Shown here piece by piece: positions 27,316 through 36,739 of a stretch of DNA of 64,000 nucleotides. The stretch is from positions 2,914,001 to 2,978,000 of the forward strand of contig NZ_JAPJZI010000001.1 in the NCBI RefSeq assembly GCF_027944115.1, read 5' to 3'. Made by a program: the position numbers and the translations under genes. The stretch is from Hoeflea prorocentri. Its GTDB lineage: Bacteria; Pseudomonadota; Alphaproteobacteria; Rhizobiales; Rhizobiaceae. The notes under the pieces are model-generated. The model did no database searches. It was not told the origin of the DNA and saw only the letters and a program-made list of their open reading frames with translations. Each line of letters opens with the position of its first letter. The stretch's first letter is position 1.

Positions 27316-28320
27316 ATGATGAAGCTGCTCACTAACCGCCGCATGTTCCTCAAAGGTACCGCCGCAGCCGGGATCGTCGCTGCGTCAGGCGTGCCGGCAT
27401 TTGCTCGCGATGGCGCGCTGCGATGGGGCTCATCCAGCCTCGGGTCATCCGGATATGTCATACTCGAGGCGATGGCGAATGTGACGAACAAGCATACGAA
27501 CCTGCACAACGCCGTGCAGGCCACCGCCGGAACCACGGAGAACTTCGCGTTGCTGGGATCGGGTGAGCTGGATATTGCTCACACAACCTCGATCGATTGG
27601 GTGGCCGCGTTCCGCGGTGACAAACCCTATCCGGGCAAAATCGAGGCAAATCAGCTTTTATCCTATGTGAAATGGCTATGTCCGCCGCTCGTGCACAAGG
27701 ATTCGGACATTCAGACGATTGCGGACCTCAAAGGCCGCAAATACAGCGCGTCCAAGCCGGGAAGCGGCGCGGCGGCCCTGTCGCGCATCCTGCTGGAATC
27801 GGCCGGACTCGGTTCAGATGGGCGCGATGTGGATTGGGTCTATGGCGGTTGGAAAGAGGTGTACAACAACTTCCAGCTGGGCCAGGTCGATTGCATCTTC
27901 GGGATTTTCACCAACGGAGCGCCGATCGGCCTGATCACCCAAGTGAACACCGCCGTTCCGCTGCGGGCACTTGAGTATTCGCAAGACGTTCTGGACGCCG
28001 CGATCGCCAAGAACCCCGGTATCCTGGTGGCCGATCTGACGCCTGAGGATTGGTCGGCTCTTGAAAAGCCGGTTCGCAGTCCAGTCTTTACCGGCATCCT
28101 TGGTGCGGCCACCTCCGTATCGGCCGAAGACGGCTACGAGATCGTGAAATCGGTGCTCGACAATGTCGAAGAGGTCAAATCCTTCGGTAAACCGCTTGCT
28201 GGAGTCGGCCTTGAAGCCGCGGTCAACAACCTGTTGGTTGCCTATCCCGTCAACGCCGGCGCGGCGCAATACTATAAGGAGAAAGGCGTCTGGCGCGACG
28301 AACTGAAGATCGCGTCGTAA
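27316..28320 (+). CDS. TAXI-family TRAP transporter solute-binding protein (Tat-exported)
   Basis: 334 residues. The N-terminus carries a twin-arginine signal ('NRRMFLKGTAAAG'), so it is probably exported folded. The mature part has the TAXI pattern ('LRWGSSSLGSSGY', 'GELDIAHTTSIDW', 'YGGWKEVYNNFQLGQVD'). It delivers its ligand to the fused TRAP permease encoded 74 bases downstream. TAXI proteins usually bind glutamate or other small carboxylates, but the ligand here is unknown. Two start ATGs are adjacent (27316, 27319). Confidence 0.88.
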   Translation: MMKLLTNRRMFLKGTAAAGIVAASGVPAFARDGALRWGSSSLGSSGYVILEAMANVTNKHTNLHNAVQATAGTTENFALLGSGELDIAHTTSIDWVAAFRGDKPYPGKIEANQLLSYVKWLCPPLVHKDSDIQTIADLKGRKYSASKPGSGAAALSRILLESAGLGSDGRDVDWVYGGWKEVYNNFQLGQVDCIFGIFTNGAPIGLITQVNTAVPLRALEYSQDVLDAAIAKNPGILVADLTPEDWSALEKPVRSPVFTGILGAATSVSAEDGYEIVKSVLDNVEEVKSFGKPLAGVGLEAAVNNLLVAYPVNAGAAQYYKEKGVWRDELKIAS

Positions 28321-28394
28321 ATTCGATCCAGCAAAAAAGGTAGAGCCATCAAAACACGACTGGTGGCCTGCCTTGTATTGTCAGGAATGCCGAC

Positions 28395-30338
28395 GTGACT
28401 GCGATCATCCCGAAGGATTTCCTAAGAGCCGACGACGGCCGATTGCGTCCGCTTTCCGTGGTGATGCTCGGGCTGGTTCTGTTCATGGCAATCAGCCACG
28501 TCATGCAACTCTGGTTTCTCTACATCCCGTCCAGCCTGTTTAAAACCCTGCACCTCTGTCTCAGTATTGTTACGTTATTCATCTGGTATGCGCAGCGGCG
28601 CGAGAGTAAGTGGCGCGGTGCCTCCGATCTGGTGCTCGCCTTTGTCGCGACCGCATGTCTTGCCTACGTCTTTCTGTCTTTCGAGGCTCTGATCCACGAG
28701 CGCATGTTCGGCCCTTCGACCGCCGATGTGATCGTCGGGGTGGCCCTTCTGATCGCGGCAATCACGGCGGCCTACAATGTCTGGGGCATCACGATACCGA
28801 TCATTGCGATCGGTGCACTCCTATACGGCTATTTCGGCAACCTTTTTAACAGTGACCTGCTCTATCACAGTGGGATCAAGTTCGAGCGACTGATTTCCTA
28901 TACGTCCATCCCATTTTTTGAAGGTCTTCTGGGCTCGATGACCGGACTCTCGGGCGGGCTCATTTTCGTCTTCATGCTGTTTGCCGGGCTGCTGCGCACA
29001 ACCGGTGGCATAGATTTCATCCTGACCCTGGCAGAACGGTTGGGAGGGCGATCGCGCGGCGGACCGGCCAAGGTGGCCGTGGTTGGCAGCGGGATCATGG
29101 GTATGATCTCGGGCAGCACAGTGGCCAATGTCGCCTCGACCGGATCGATTACGATCCCGCTCATGAAGAGGAACGGCTTTCGTGGCAGTTATGCCGGCGC
29201 AGTCGAGGCCGTGGCCTCGACGGGCGGGCAGTTCATGCCGCCAGTGATGGGGCTGACGGCCTTTTTGATTGTCGGCATCACCGGCATTCCCTATGGCTCC
29301 GTCATGCTGGCGGCTCTGTTGCCGGCGTTGATCTTCTACGGCAATCTTTTTCTCGCAGTGCATTTTCAGGCGGTTGCTTCAGGCATGAAACCGCAGTTTG
29401 AAGAGGCCGCAAAACGCACCTCGCTGATACAGGACATCAAGGAATACGGTCACCTTCTGTTCGCCGTCGGGTTGCTGGTCTACCTGCTGATCGGTCGAAT
29501 GCCGCCGGGGCACGCGGCGGTTATCGCTGCCTTGTTCATTGCCGCAGCGGAGCTGGTCAAACAATTGCTGCTGCACCGTGCGGCGCCGGGTGAAGGGCTG
29601 CGTATCGCCATAAACCGGATCGTTGCGGGTCTGCACGAGGGTGTCCTCAATGGCGCCCAACTCGCCGTTGTGATCGCCGTGATCGGCGTGCTGGTCGACA
29701 TGATGACCATCACCGGATTCGCCCAGAAACTGTCAAACCTGATGCTGGGTGTCGCCGACGACAACCTCATCGTGCTGCTTTGCCTTGCCGCGCTCTCCTG
29801 CCTGGTCTTCGGACTCGGGATGCCGACGCCTGCCGCCTATTCGCTGGTAGCGGTGGTCGGCGCACCTGCGCTGGTCGATTTTGGAGTCGAAATGCTGACC
29901 GCGCATATGTTCGTCTTCTTCTTCGCCAATATGTCAGCGGTCACACCACCGGTGGCTCTGGCCGCCCTGGTTGCCTCGAAACTCGCTCAGGCAAGTTATG
30001 CGCGGACTGCGTTGATTGCCTCGATGCTCGGCCTTCCCGGTTTTGTTATCCCTTTCCTGTTCGTGGTTTACCCCGAACTGCTGATGTTGGAGGGCGCGCT
30101 GCCGCAGCGCTTCCTGACCTTTATCGCTTGCCTGGTCGGGTTCGCAGCAGTGAACGTGGCGGTTTCCGGCACAATGCTGACACCGAACCTTCCGGTCCGA
30201 ATGCGCTTGGCAGCAGCTGCGACCGGAGCTTTGCTTCTTTGGCCGTCGCTCATCGCAACACTCATCGGATTTGTTGCATTTGCAGTCCTGCTATTTGTCG
30301 ATCGGGCACGCAGCGCAAGCGAACCGATGACAACTTGA
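28395..30338 (+). CDS. TRAP transporter permease, 4TM and 12TM subunits fused
   Basis: 647 residues, the size of fused DctQM permeases used with TAXI binding proteins. Starts at a GTG with AGGA eight bases upstream. The N-terminal four helices (to about 170) correspond to the small subunit. The large-subunit part has 'GLSGGLIFVFMLFAGLLR', 'SGSTVANVASTGSITIPLMK', 'AVEAVASTGGQFMPPVMG' and the late 'GLGMPTPAAY', all family hallmarks for sodium-coupled uptake in the inner membrane. Confidence 0.92.
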   Translation: MTAIIPKDFLRADDGRLRPLSVVMLGLVLFMAISHVMQLWFLYIPSSLFKTLHLCLSIVTLFIWYAQRRESKWRGASDLVLAFVATACLAYVFLSFEALIHERMFGPSTADVIVGVALLIAAITAAYNVWGITIPIIAIGALLYGYFGNLFNSDLLYHSGIKFERLISYTSIPFFEGLLGSMTGLSGGLIFVFMLFAGLLRTTGGIDFILTLAERLGGRSRGGPAKVAVVGSGIMGMISGSTVANVASTGSITIPLMKRNGFRGSYAGAVEAVASTGGQFMPPVMGLTAFLIVGITGIPYGSVMLAALLPALIFYGNLFLAVHFQAVASGMKPQFEEAAKRTSLIQDIKEYGHLLFAVGLLVYLLIGRMPPGHAAVIAALFIAAAELVKQLLLHRAAPGEGLRIAINRIVAGLHEGVLNGAQLAVVIAVIGVLVDMMTITGFAQKLSNLMLGVADDNLIVLLCLAALSCLVFGLGMPTPAAYSLVAVVGAPALVDFGVEMLTAHMFVFFFANMSAVTPPVALAALVASKLAQASYARTALIASMLGLPGFVIPFLFVVYPELLMLEGALPQRFLTFIACLVGFAAVNVAVSGTMLTPNLPVRMRLAAAATGALLLWPSLIATLIGFVAFAVLLFVDRARSASEPMTT

Positions 30339-30350
30339 GAAGGAAAAAGA

Positions 30351-31238
30351 ATGAAATTTATGCTCCTGGGGTCGGGAACGCCCGCGCCATCATTGACACG
30401 AATGTCATCAGGCTATGCTCTGGAAATCGGCGATGATTTGATTGTTTTCGATCACGGCGGTGGTGTGCATCAACGCTTCCTGGAAGGCGGGTTTCGCGCC
30501 AAAGACGTGACCCACTGTTTCCTGACCCACTACCACTATGACCATATAATGGATCTGCCTCGGCTTGTTCTGACCCGCTGGGATCACGGCGGTCCGGATG
30601 TCCCTGCATTGAACATCTATGGTCCGGATCCTCTTCAAACGACCCTGGATCGCTTTTTTGGGCCTGAAGGCGCGTTTGCACTCGATATCCAGGCCAGGAT
30701 CGATAGCCCTGCCAGCCAAGCGGTGTACAAGGTTCGCGGCGGCGAGGGTGCCCGCCCCGGCCCGAAGTTCACTCCAACCGAGGTGCGTGTCGGCGATGTG
30801 ATTGAGGGCGACAACTGGACAATCAAAGTAGGTCCGACGCGCCATGTCCAGCCTGCTCTGAACTGCATCGCTTACCGTATCGAAACCGACCAAGGGACGA
30901 TTGTCTACTCCGGTGACAACGGGGGCGTCTATGAGCCGTTCATTAAATTTGCGAAGGGTGCTGACGTGCTCATTCACATGAACCATTTTCTCTCTGGGAC
31001 GGAGCTGACCCCTGAATATCGGGTCATGTCCGGTTCGCATTTAGACAATGCGGCGACGGCCAAACAGGCCGGAGTTGGCATGTTGGTTCTGACGCATCTG
31101 CAACCCGATCTGGACCGCTTGGGTGTAAGAGAGCGCATGGTCTCCGAAATTGCCGACATATACAACGGTCCAGTGATTGTTGGACAAGACCTGATGGAAA
31201 TCCCGATGCGGGTTGGGGAGCAAAAGACAGCCGACTGA
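30351..31238 (+). CDS. Metallo-beta-lactamase-fold hydrolase (RNase Z/arylsulfatase-like)
   Basis: 295 residues. The dinuclear-metal motif is 'THYHYDH' (H60, H62, D64, H65). 'GSGTPAPS' at the start and 'YSGDNG' later give it the RNase Z/phosphonate PhnP-like layout rather than a lactamase one. It begins 12 bases after the TRAP permease stop with a good ribosome site (GAAGGAAAAAG), so it probably acts on the imported compound in the cytosol. The reaction cannot be inferred. Confidence 0.8.
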   Translation: MKFMLLGSGTPAPSLTRMSSGYALEIGDDLIVFDHGGGVHQRFLEGGFRAKDVTHCFLTHYHYDHIMDLPRLVLTRWDHGGPDVPALNIYGPDPLQTTLDRFFGPEGAFALDIQARIDSPASQAVYKVRGGEGARPGPKFTPTEVRVGDVIEGDNWTIKVGPTRHVQPALNCIAYRIETDQGTIVYSGDNGGVYEPFIKFAKGADVLIHMNHFLSGTELTPEYRVMSGSHLDNAATAKQAGVGMLVLTHLQPDLDRLGVRERMVSEIADIYNGPVIVGQDLMEIPMRVGEQKTAD

Positions 31239-31547
31239 CTACCGGAACGTCTGTCAAGTGCGTTAATTAGATCGCCGTTTGCGGGGTTCATTTCGTCGTC
31301 TCCAGCCCGGCAGAACTCAACCACAAGGACCTCCGCATCGTCAGGCTCCATAGTTGGCGCAGGTGACGGAACCGAAAGCCAACTCTCCGGCGCTGTCGTC
31401 GTAAGGCAATCGCTGATCTTGGCAAAATGGCGGTCAACGGCTTCGAAAACCGGTTTTCAGACCCTTTAGAAATCAGAACCCCTACTGCTTGCAATCGGGA
31501 TGGAAGAACAACGGGCGTTCATTACCCGATGCTAGAAAGGAGCCCCC
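31239..31547. other. Intergenic region upstream of the amaB-like gene
   Basis: 309 bases with no gene I can support. A minus-strand frame ('MEPDDAEVLVVEFCRAGDDE') is open in its left half but overlaps the hydrolase gene and has no recognisable family. The right part presumably holds the promoter of the aldehyde dehydrogenase; I see no convincing hexamers. Confidence 0.3.
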
Positions 31548-33050
31548 ATGACATATGAAAACATCTTGAAAGACGCCGGACTAACCCGCGCGGAATTTAC
31601 CGGCGGCGAATTGAAAGTACATACGCCCGTCGACGGATCAGAAATCGCAGCGCTTAAAGTCCATACGATTTCTGAAGCCGACGCACAGATCGCCGGTGCC
31701 AATAAAGCTTTCAAGGCTTGGCGCACAGTACCTGCGCCGCGGCGCGGTGAACTCATTCGGCTGCTTGGTGAGGAGTTACGCAAAGAGAAGGAAAACCTAG
31801 GTCGGCTGGTCACCCTGGAATGCGGAAAGATCTATCAGGAGGGCTTGGGCGAAGTTCAGGAAATGATCGATATTTGCGACTTCGCCGTTGGCTTGTCGCG
31901 CCAGCTTTACGGTCTCACTATTGCCTCCGAACGGCCGGGCCACGCTATGCGTGAAACCTGGCATCCCATGGGCGTGTGCGGCGTGATCACAGCGTTCAAC
32001 TTCCCCGTTGCTCCCTGGTGCTGGAACGCGGCATTGGCCATTGTCTGCGGCGATCCGGTTATTTGGAAACCCTCGGAGAAGACACCGCTGACAGCTTTAG
32101 CCGTGCAAAAGATCTGCGAACGCGTCTGCCAGAAGTTCGGTGATGACGCACCCAGGGATCTCTTCCAAGTCCTCGTGGGTGAGCGCGAATTGGGTGAGCT
32201 GTTGACGGCATCGAAGGATGTGGCAATCGTTTCGGCAACGGGCTCGGTGCCAATGGGACGAGCTGTGGCCGGTGACATGGCTAAGAGGCTGGGACGTACG
32301 ATCCTTGAACTTGGTGGAAACAATGCAATGATCGTGGCGCTTTCCGCCGATCTTGAAATGGCTGTTCGGGCAATCGTGTTTTCGGCCGTCGGTACCGCAG
32401 GACAGAGATGCACAACACTGCGGCGCCTGATCGTGCACAAAGACGTTTATGACCAACTCATTCCACGCCTGACGAAAGCCTATTCGACGCTGCCAATTGG
32501 TAGTCCGCTTGAAGAGGACACGCTTATCGGCCCGCTTATTGACGATCAGGCAATGTCAGCCATGGAGCAGGCAATCGAGCAGGCCAAATCGGAAGGTGGC
32601 ACCGTTCATGGGGGCGGTCGTGCGCTGAACGACCAATTCCCCTCAGCAGCCTACGTGCATCCGGCCATTGCTGAGATGCCGGAGCAATCTCAAATCATGC
32701 ATCTTGAGACCTTTGCACCGATTCTCTACGCGGTGAAATATTCAACAATTGAGGAGGCCATTGAGATTCATAACGCCGTACCGCAGGGACTGTCTTCTTG
32801 CATATTCTCAACAGATATCCGCGAAACCGAACTGTTCCTATCCGGAGTTGGCTCGGATTGCGGAATCGCCAATGTGAATATTGGACCCTCCGGCGCTGAA
32901 ATAGGTGGTGCTTTTGGCGGCGAAAAGGATACCGGAGGCGGCCGCGAAAGCGGCTCAGATGCCTGGAAGGGCTACATGCGTCGACAGACCAACACGATCA
33001 ACTACTCCACCGAACTGCCGCTTGCGCAGGGCATCGTGTTCGACATCTGA
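31548..33050 (+). CDS. amaB: ALDH7-type aldehyde dehydrogenase (alpha-aminoadipic semialdehyde dehydrogenase, AmaB-like)
   Basis: 500 residues with the antiquitin (ALDH7) features 'GLGEVQEMIDICDFAVGLSR', 'ERPGHAMRETWHPMG' and 'NFPVAPWCWN'. General base E254 in 'LELGGNN' and catalytic C288 in 'AGQRCTT' are present. ALDH7 enzymes oxidise piperideine-6-carboxylate (alpha-aminoadipic semialdehyde) to 2-aminoadipate in lysine catabolism. The next gene is a DAO-type oxidase, as in Pseudomonas amaAB, which supports the assignment. Confidence 0.82.
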   Translation: MTYENILKDAGLTRAEFTGGELKVHTPVDGSEIAALKVHTISEADAQIAGANKAFKAWRTVPAPRRGELIRLLGEELRKEKENLGRLVTLECGKIYQEGLGEVQEMIDICDFAVGLSRQLYGLTIASERPGHAMRETWHPMGVCGVITAFNFPVAPWCWNAALAIVCGDPVIWKPSEKTPLTALAVQKICERVCQKFGDDAPRDLFQVLVGERELGELLTASKDVAIVSATGSVPMGRAVAGDMAKRLGRTILELGGNNAMIVALSADLEMAVRAIVFSAVGTAGQRCTTLRRLIVHKDVYDQLIPRLTKAYSTLPIGSPLEEDTLIGPLIDDQAMSAMEQAIEQAKSEGGTVHGGGRALNDQFPSAAYVHPAIAEMPEQSQIMHLETFAPILYAVKYSTIEEAIEIHNAVPQGLSSCIFSTDIRETELFLSGVGSDCGIANVNIGPSGAEIGGAFGGEKDTGGGRESGSDAWKGYMRRQTNTINYSTELPLAQGIVFDI

Positions 33051-33083
33051 GCAGGAAGACCATTGGCACAAGATCAAGCAATC

Positions 33084-34346
33084 ATGAAGAAAGGGAACCT
33101 CTGGCGCGCGACTATCAAACACGCGCTGGAAACTGAACCTTTGAACGAAGAAATCACCACGGATGTTGTTATCATCGGTGGTGGCTTCACCGGACTTTCA
33201 GCCGCACTTTACATCGCGCAGAAGCACTCAGACGTCTGCGTGCTCGAAGCCGAAACGATCGGCCATGGTGGCTCAGGTCGCAATGTTGGATATGTGAATG
33301 CGGGGCTATGGACACCCCCCGACGAGGTTGAAAAACTTGTCGGCAAGGAGTCCGGGCAAAAGCTCAACTCCCTCCTTGCTGACGGTCCAAATGTGGTGTT
33401 TGATCTCATCGAACGGCACCAGATTGAATGCAGCGCCACCAGACAAGCGACACTGCATTGTGCAGATACACAAAGCGGTAAACGCGACCTGGAGATGCGT
33501 CATAAGCAACTGAGTGCCCGCGGCGCACCCGTTGAATTGTTGAATCAAGAAGCTACCCAAGAGCGCACTGGCGCCAGGCATTTCGTGGCTTCGCTAATGG
33601 ACCCCAGGGCAGGGACAATTCAGCCGCTTGCCTATGCTCAGGGCCTTGCCCGGGCGGCAGTCAATGCCGGTGCGCGGTTCTTCCAACACACCCAAGCTAT
33701 CAGCCTTGAAAATCTTGGCGACACATGGGTCGTCAAAACAACCAACGGCTCAGTGCGAGCTCGGAAACTCATTCAAGCAACCAATGCCTATGGTACAGAA
33801 GGCCTACATGAAAATGATTTTGTACCGGTCTATTACTTCCAACTGGCAACCGAGCCGCTGAGCGAAGATCAGCGGGCTGAAGTTCTTCCGGGTTTAGAAG
33901 GATGCTGGGACACGGCAACCGTCATGTCGTCTTTTCGATTGGATGAAGACGGCCGATTATTGGTTGGCGCCGTGGGCAATCTTAACGGTCCCGGTGCTGC
34001 AATTCATAAGGCATGGGCGAGACGCAAACTAAAATCGCTCTATCCAAAGCTAGGTCACCTGAAGTTTGATCATGAATGGTGTGGTCGGATCGCAATGACG
34101 TCCGACCATCTGCCGAAGGTTGTCTCAATTGGTCCAGCAGCGATTTCTATTTTTGGCTATAGCGGTCGTGGCATCTCTCCAGGAACAGTTTTCGGTCGCT
34201 GTGCAGCCAAATGGGCCACAGAAAGTACCGAGGATGCATTTCCCATTCCGATAAAAGCGCCCAAGGCCGACCGGTTCAAACGCTTCAAATCAATTTTTTA
34301 CGAAACAGGGGCCACGCTGACGCATCTGTTCAAAGCGTGGATTTGA
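33084..34346 (+). CDS. amaA: FAD-dependent amine oxidase (L-pipecolate oxidase, AmaA-like)
   Basis: 420 residues from the ATG at 33084; a TTG at 33063 with AGGAAG four bases upstream is an alternative start. FAD motif 'VIIGGGFTGLSAALY', then 'GGSGRNVGYVNAGLW', 'DPRAGTIQPLAYAQGLARAA' (DAO family) and 'FGYSGRGISPGTVFGR' at the C-terminal FAD site. The enzyme would oxidise L-pipecolate to piperideine-6-carboxylate, the substrate of the preceding ALDH7. A related substrate such as another cyclic or secondary amine is possible. Confidence 0.72.
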   Translation: MKKGNLWRATIKHALETEPLNEEITTDVVIIGGGFTGLSAALYIAQKHSDVCVLEAETIGHGGSGRNVGYVNAGLWTPPDEVEKLVGKESGQKLNSLLADGPNVVFDLIERHQIECSATRQATLHCADTQSGKRDLEMRHKQLSARGAPVELLNQEATQERTGARHFVASLMDPRAGTIQPLAYAQGLARAAVNAGARFFQHTQAISLENLGDTWVVKTTNGSVRARKLIQATNAYGTEGLHENDFVPVYYFQLATEPLSEDQRAEVLPGLEGCWDTATVMSSFRLDEDGRLLVGAVGNLNGPGAAIHKAWARRKLKSLYPKLGHLKFDHEWCGRIAMTSDHLPKVVSIGPAAISIFGYSGRGISPGTVFGRCAAKWATESTEDAFPIPIKAPKADRFKRFKSIFYETGATLTHLFKAWI

Positions 34347-34580
34347 GAATGGCGTTACATAGTGCAGGAAGGAAATGACAATCATGGAATGGGGAGACAA
34401 TCGGCATCTAAATTTTTGATGCATGGTATCCGTGTGTCCCTGGTAATGTCAGGAACGCCTCGACATTTCGCTTTCCCGTGCGCTACGAGGAGCTGGAATC
34501 CTTCTTCCCGATCACAGGTCCGTCAAATATACCGTCAATAATCCTAGCTACGCCGCTATATTCGCACATGGTCGACATCG

Positions 34581-34636
34581 GATGAGGATGGAAAATTATT
34601 TGACATCAATTACTTGTGATAATTCCGGTCAATCGC
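34581..34636. repeat. Repeat A, left flank of the B6 cluster
   Basis: A 56-base segment beginning GATGAGGATGG that matches 57272-57327 in the same orientation at 46 of 56 positions by hand comparison. In one frame both copies encode a similar C-terminal peptide ('DGKL.DINY' then stop). They are direct repeats about 22.7 kb apart enclosing the B6 genes. Confidence 0.6.
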
Positions 34637-34661
34637 GCGACATCCAGATCCACGTGTAACT

Positions 34662-34687
34662 GCCCTTCGAGCACAGCTCTCCGGGCG
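34662..34687. repeat. Dispersed 26-bp repeat, copy 3
   Basis: Same 20-base core as copies at 17251 and 25984, followed by CGGGCG. It lies 25 bases after repeat A in the left junction of the B6 cluster. Confidence 0.75.
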
Positions 34688-35098
34688 TAGCCGACCGCAC
34701 CGATCTCTATTCGTTTAGCTCCTGAAGAGCGGGCCATGCTTCAAAAGGCAGCAGGCCATATGCCTTTAAGCAGGTACATCCCGGAACAGGCTTTGGGGTC
34801 TGCATCGGCACTTCGACGACGATACAGCCCCCGGCCTGTTGAAGACTAGGAAGCCCTACCGCGCATTTTGGCCGCGCTGAGTCAATCACATCCGCCCACA
34901 CCAGCGCTCAGTATGCGCGCTCCCGTGCCTGAAACTTCTGATAGAGAAAACGCAAATTAGTGGCCCAGACCTGCAGGGCTAGACAAACAATCAGCAACCC
35001 GATGGTTGAGTAAAATGAGGCATATCCCGCTCTTAGAAAACGTCTACATAGTCGGCTAAAGCGGGTGGGCTATCCGGCACGCCATGGAGGTCGGTGTT

Positions 35099-36655
35099 TC
35101 AACTCAAGGTGCGGGGATCAAAAGGCGTTCGTGGTGCCTGAGCTCGGATCAGGTCGCTCTTGCGTTCCGCCATTGCAACAATTGCTGCATTGTGCGGCCC
35201 CGTTGTGGCCTGCGGAATGATCGAGCCGTCGATCACATGCAGCCCTTCCGTGCCGCGCACCACAAGAGCTGGATCGACCACGGCTTCGTCGTCGGAGCCC
35301 ATCCGGCATGTCCCGACAGGATGGTGATGAGTAAAGGCGGCTTTCTGAAGAAAATCCAGCTTCTCCGCGCGTGTGTTGAGTTCAACACCCGGCAGAAACT
35401 CTTCCTTGCGCCAATCGGCAAAAGCCTGCGAATGCCCGATCGCGCGGGTTCGCTCCATCGCTTCTATGTAAATTTCGCGATCGTATTCTTCGGCCAGATA
35501 GTTTGGATCGATGTCAGGAGCCACCGTTGGATCGGCGGACCGAAGACGAATGGCGCCGCGGCTCCTGGGATGTGTGAAGCCGAACATCAGAGTATAGGCT
35601 TCCCCAAACGGTGGCGGATCAAAGGCATCGGTGGCAATGGGAACGACGACGCAGGCGGCCACCATCTCGGGCGCCAGTTTGTCATCGCCGTTTCGCGATG
35701 AATAAAGCAGCGACTCCGAGTGCTGGGTCTGTGTGAACGGAACCTCGTCTTTGGACAGATAGACATTTCCACCTGAAAGTAAGTGGTCCTGGAGATTCTG
35801 CCCGACACCAGGCAGGTCGACCCGTGTGGATATTCCCAGCTTGGCCAGTTCGTCCGCCGACCCGATGCCGGAACGCATCAGGATCGCCGGCGAATTGATG
35901 ACACCGGCGCACAGAACGACCCCTTCCCGAGCCTCGATATGCACAGGCTTGCCGTCGACGATCAGATGAAGTCCCGAGCATCGCGTGCCGGTAAAGGCTA
36001 AACGGTCGACCAGACAACCGGTTCGAACCGTCAGATTCGCTCGTGAAAGCGCCGGTGTCAGATAGGCATCAGCAACGCTCTGGCGCTTACCGTCGACGAT
36101 CACCAGGGTATTGAGGGTCGGCCCCGTCATCCGGGCGCCGTTGTGTTCGCGCGTCGGCACATGCCCCTGCTCTTCAGCAGCGGCCATGAAGCATCGCGTC
36201 AGGGGATGCGGATCGCTCGGAACCATCTGCCGGATCGGTCCCTGATCGCCGTGGTAGGGCGACGGTGCAAAGGGCGATGTTTCCGATGCGATGAAATAGG
36301 GCATCAGATCAGCATAACCCCAGCCCTCACAGCCAGCCGCAGCCCAGCCATCGAAATCGCTGGGATGGCCGCGCACATGCGCCATCGCATTGATGCAACT
36401 CGATCCGCCCACGACGAAACCCCTTGCCCAATCATGGATGCGATTGGCGGTGTGGCGCTGCGGCACCGTCTTGAAGGCCCAGTCGATGTCCGAGCCTTCC
36501 AGCATTGGCCACATGGCAGGCTCCGAGATTGCTGGTTCGTCGGCCTCACCACCCGCTTCAATCAGACAGACGGTTGCGTCTTCGTCCTCGCTCAGGCGCG
36601 CCGCCAGAACGCATCCGGCCGTGCCGGCGCCGACAATCAGATAGTCATACTGCAT
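35099..36655 (-). CDS. Pyridoxine 4-oxidase (GMC oxidoreductase)
   Basis: 518 residues from the ATG at 36655. GMC fold: FAD motif 'VGAGTAGCVLAARLSE', 'WARGFVVGGSSCINAMAHVR', 'NLQDHLLSGGN', and the active-site His region 'HHHPVGTCRMG'. Specific stretches ('VRGHPSDF', 'TQHSESLLY', 'FGFTHPRSRGAI', 'AIGH', 'WRKEEFLPG') match what I recall of the M. loti pyridoxine 4-oxidase structure, which oxidises pyridoxine to pyridoxal with O2. It is transcribed after the GntR gene. The presence of five other B6-pathway genes in this region supports the assignment. Confidence 0.8.
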   Translation of the reverse strand: MQYDYLIVGAGTAGCVLAARLSEDEDATVCLIEAGGEADEPAISEPAMWPMLEGSDIDWAFKTVPQRHTANRIHDWARGFVVGGSSCINAMAHVRGHPSDFDGWAAAGCEGWGYADLMPYFIASETSPFAPSPYHGDQGPIRQMVPSDPHPLTRCFMAAAEEQGHVPTREHNGARMTGPTLNTLVIVDGKRQSVADAYLTPALSRANLTVRTGCLVDRLAFTGTRCSGLHLIVDGKPVHIEAREGVVLCAGVINSPAILMRSGIGSADELAKLGISTRVDLPGVGQNLQDHLLSGGNVYLSKDEVPFTQTQHSESLLYSSRNGDDKLAPEMVAACVVVPIATDAFDPPPFGEAYTLMFGFTHPRSRGAIRLRSADPTVAPDIDPNYLAEEYDREIYIEAMERTRAIGHSQAFADWRKEEFLPGVELNTRAEKLDFLQKAAFTHHHPVGTCRMGSDDEAVVDPALVVRGTEGLHVIDGSIIPQATTGPHNAAIVAMAERKSDLIRAQAPRTPFDPRTLS

Positions 36656-36739
36656 TCCGTGCTGGTCCTCGCGCGACACTATTTTCAATTCTCTTGCGGC
36701 CAGTCTGGCAACTCCGACGCGTGCCCAAGCTGCGCCCTT

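Larger units (their letters stand above)
34347..35098. other. Decayed junction region left of the vitamin B6 cluster
   Basis: 752 bases without an intact gene. It carries repeat A (34581-34636) and copy 3 of the dispersed repeat (34662-34687). On the minus strand, an open frame ending near 34915 reads like the hydrophobic tail of a membrane protein ('GYASFYSTIGLLIVCLALQV') but has no start, so it is a truncated gene end. The mix of repeats and gene ends looks like an island boundary. Confidence 0.5.

Noticed and set aside
34707-34901. 64-codon minus-strand frame in the left B6 junction
   Set aside because: No ribosome site and no recognisable motif; lies among repeats and gene ends.
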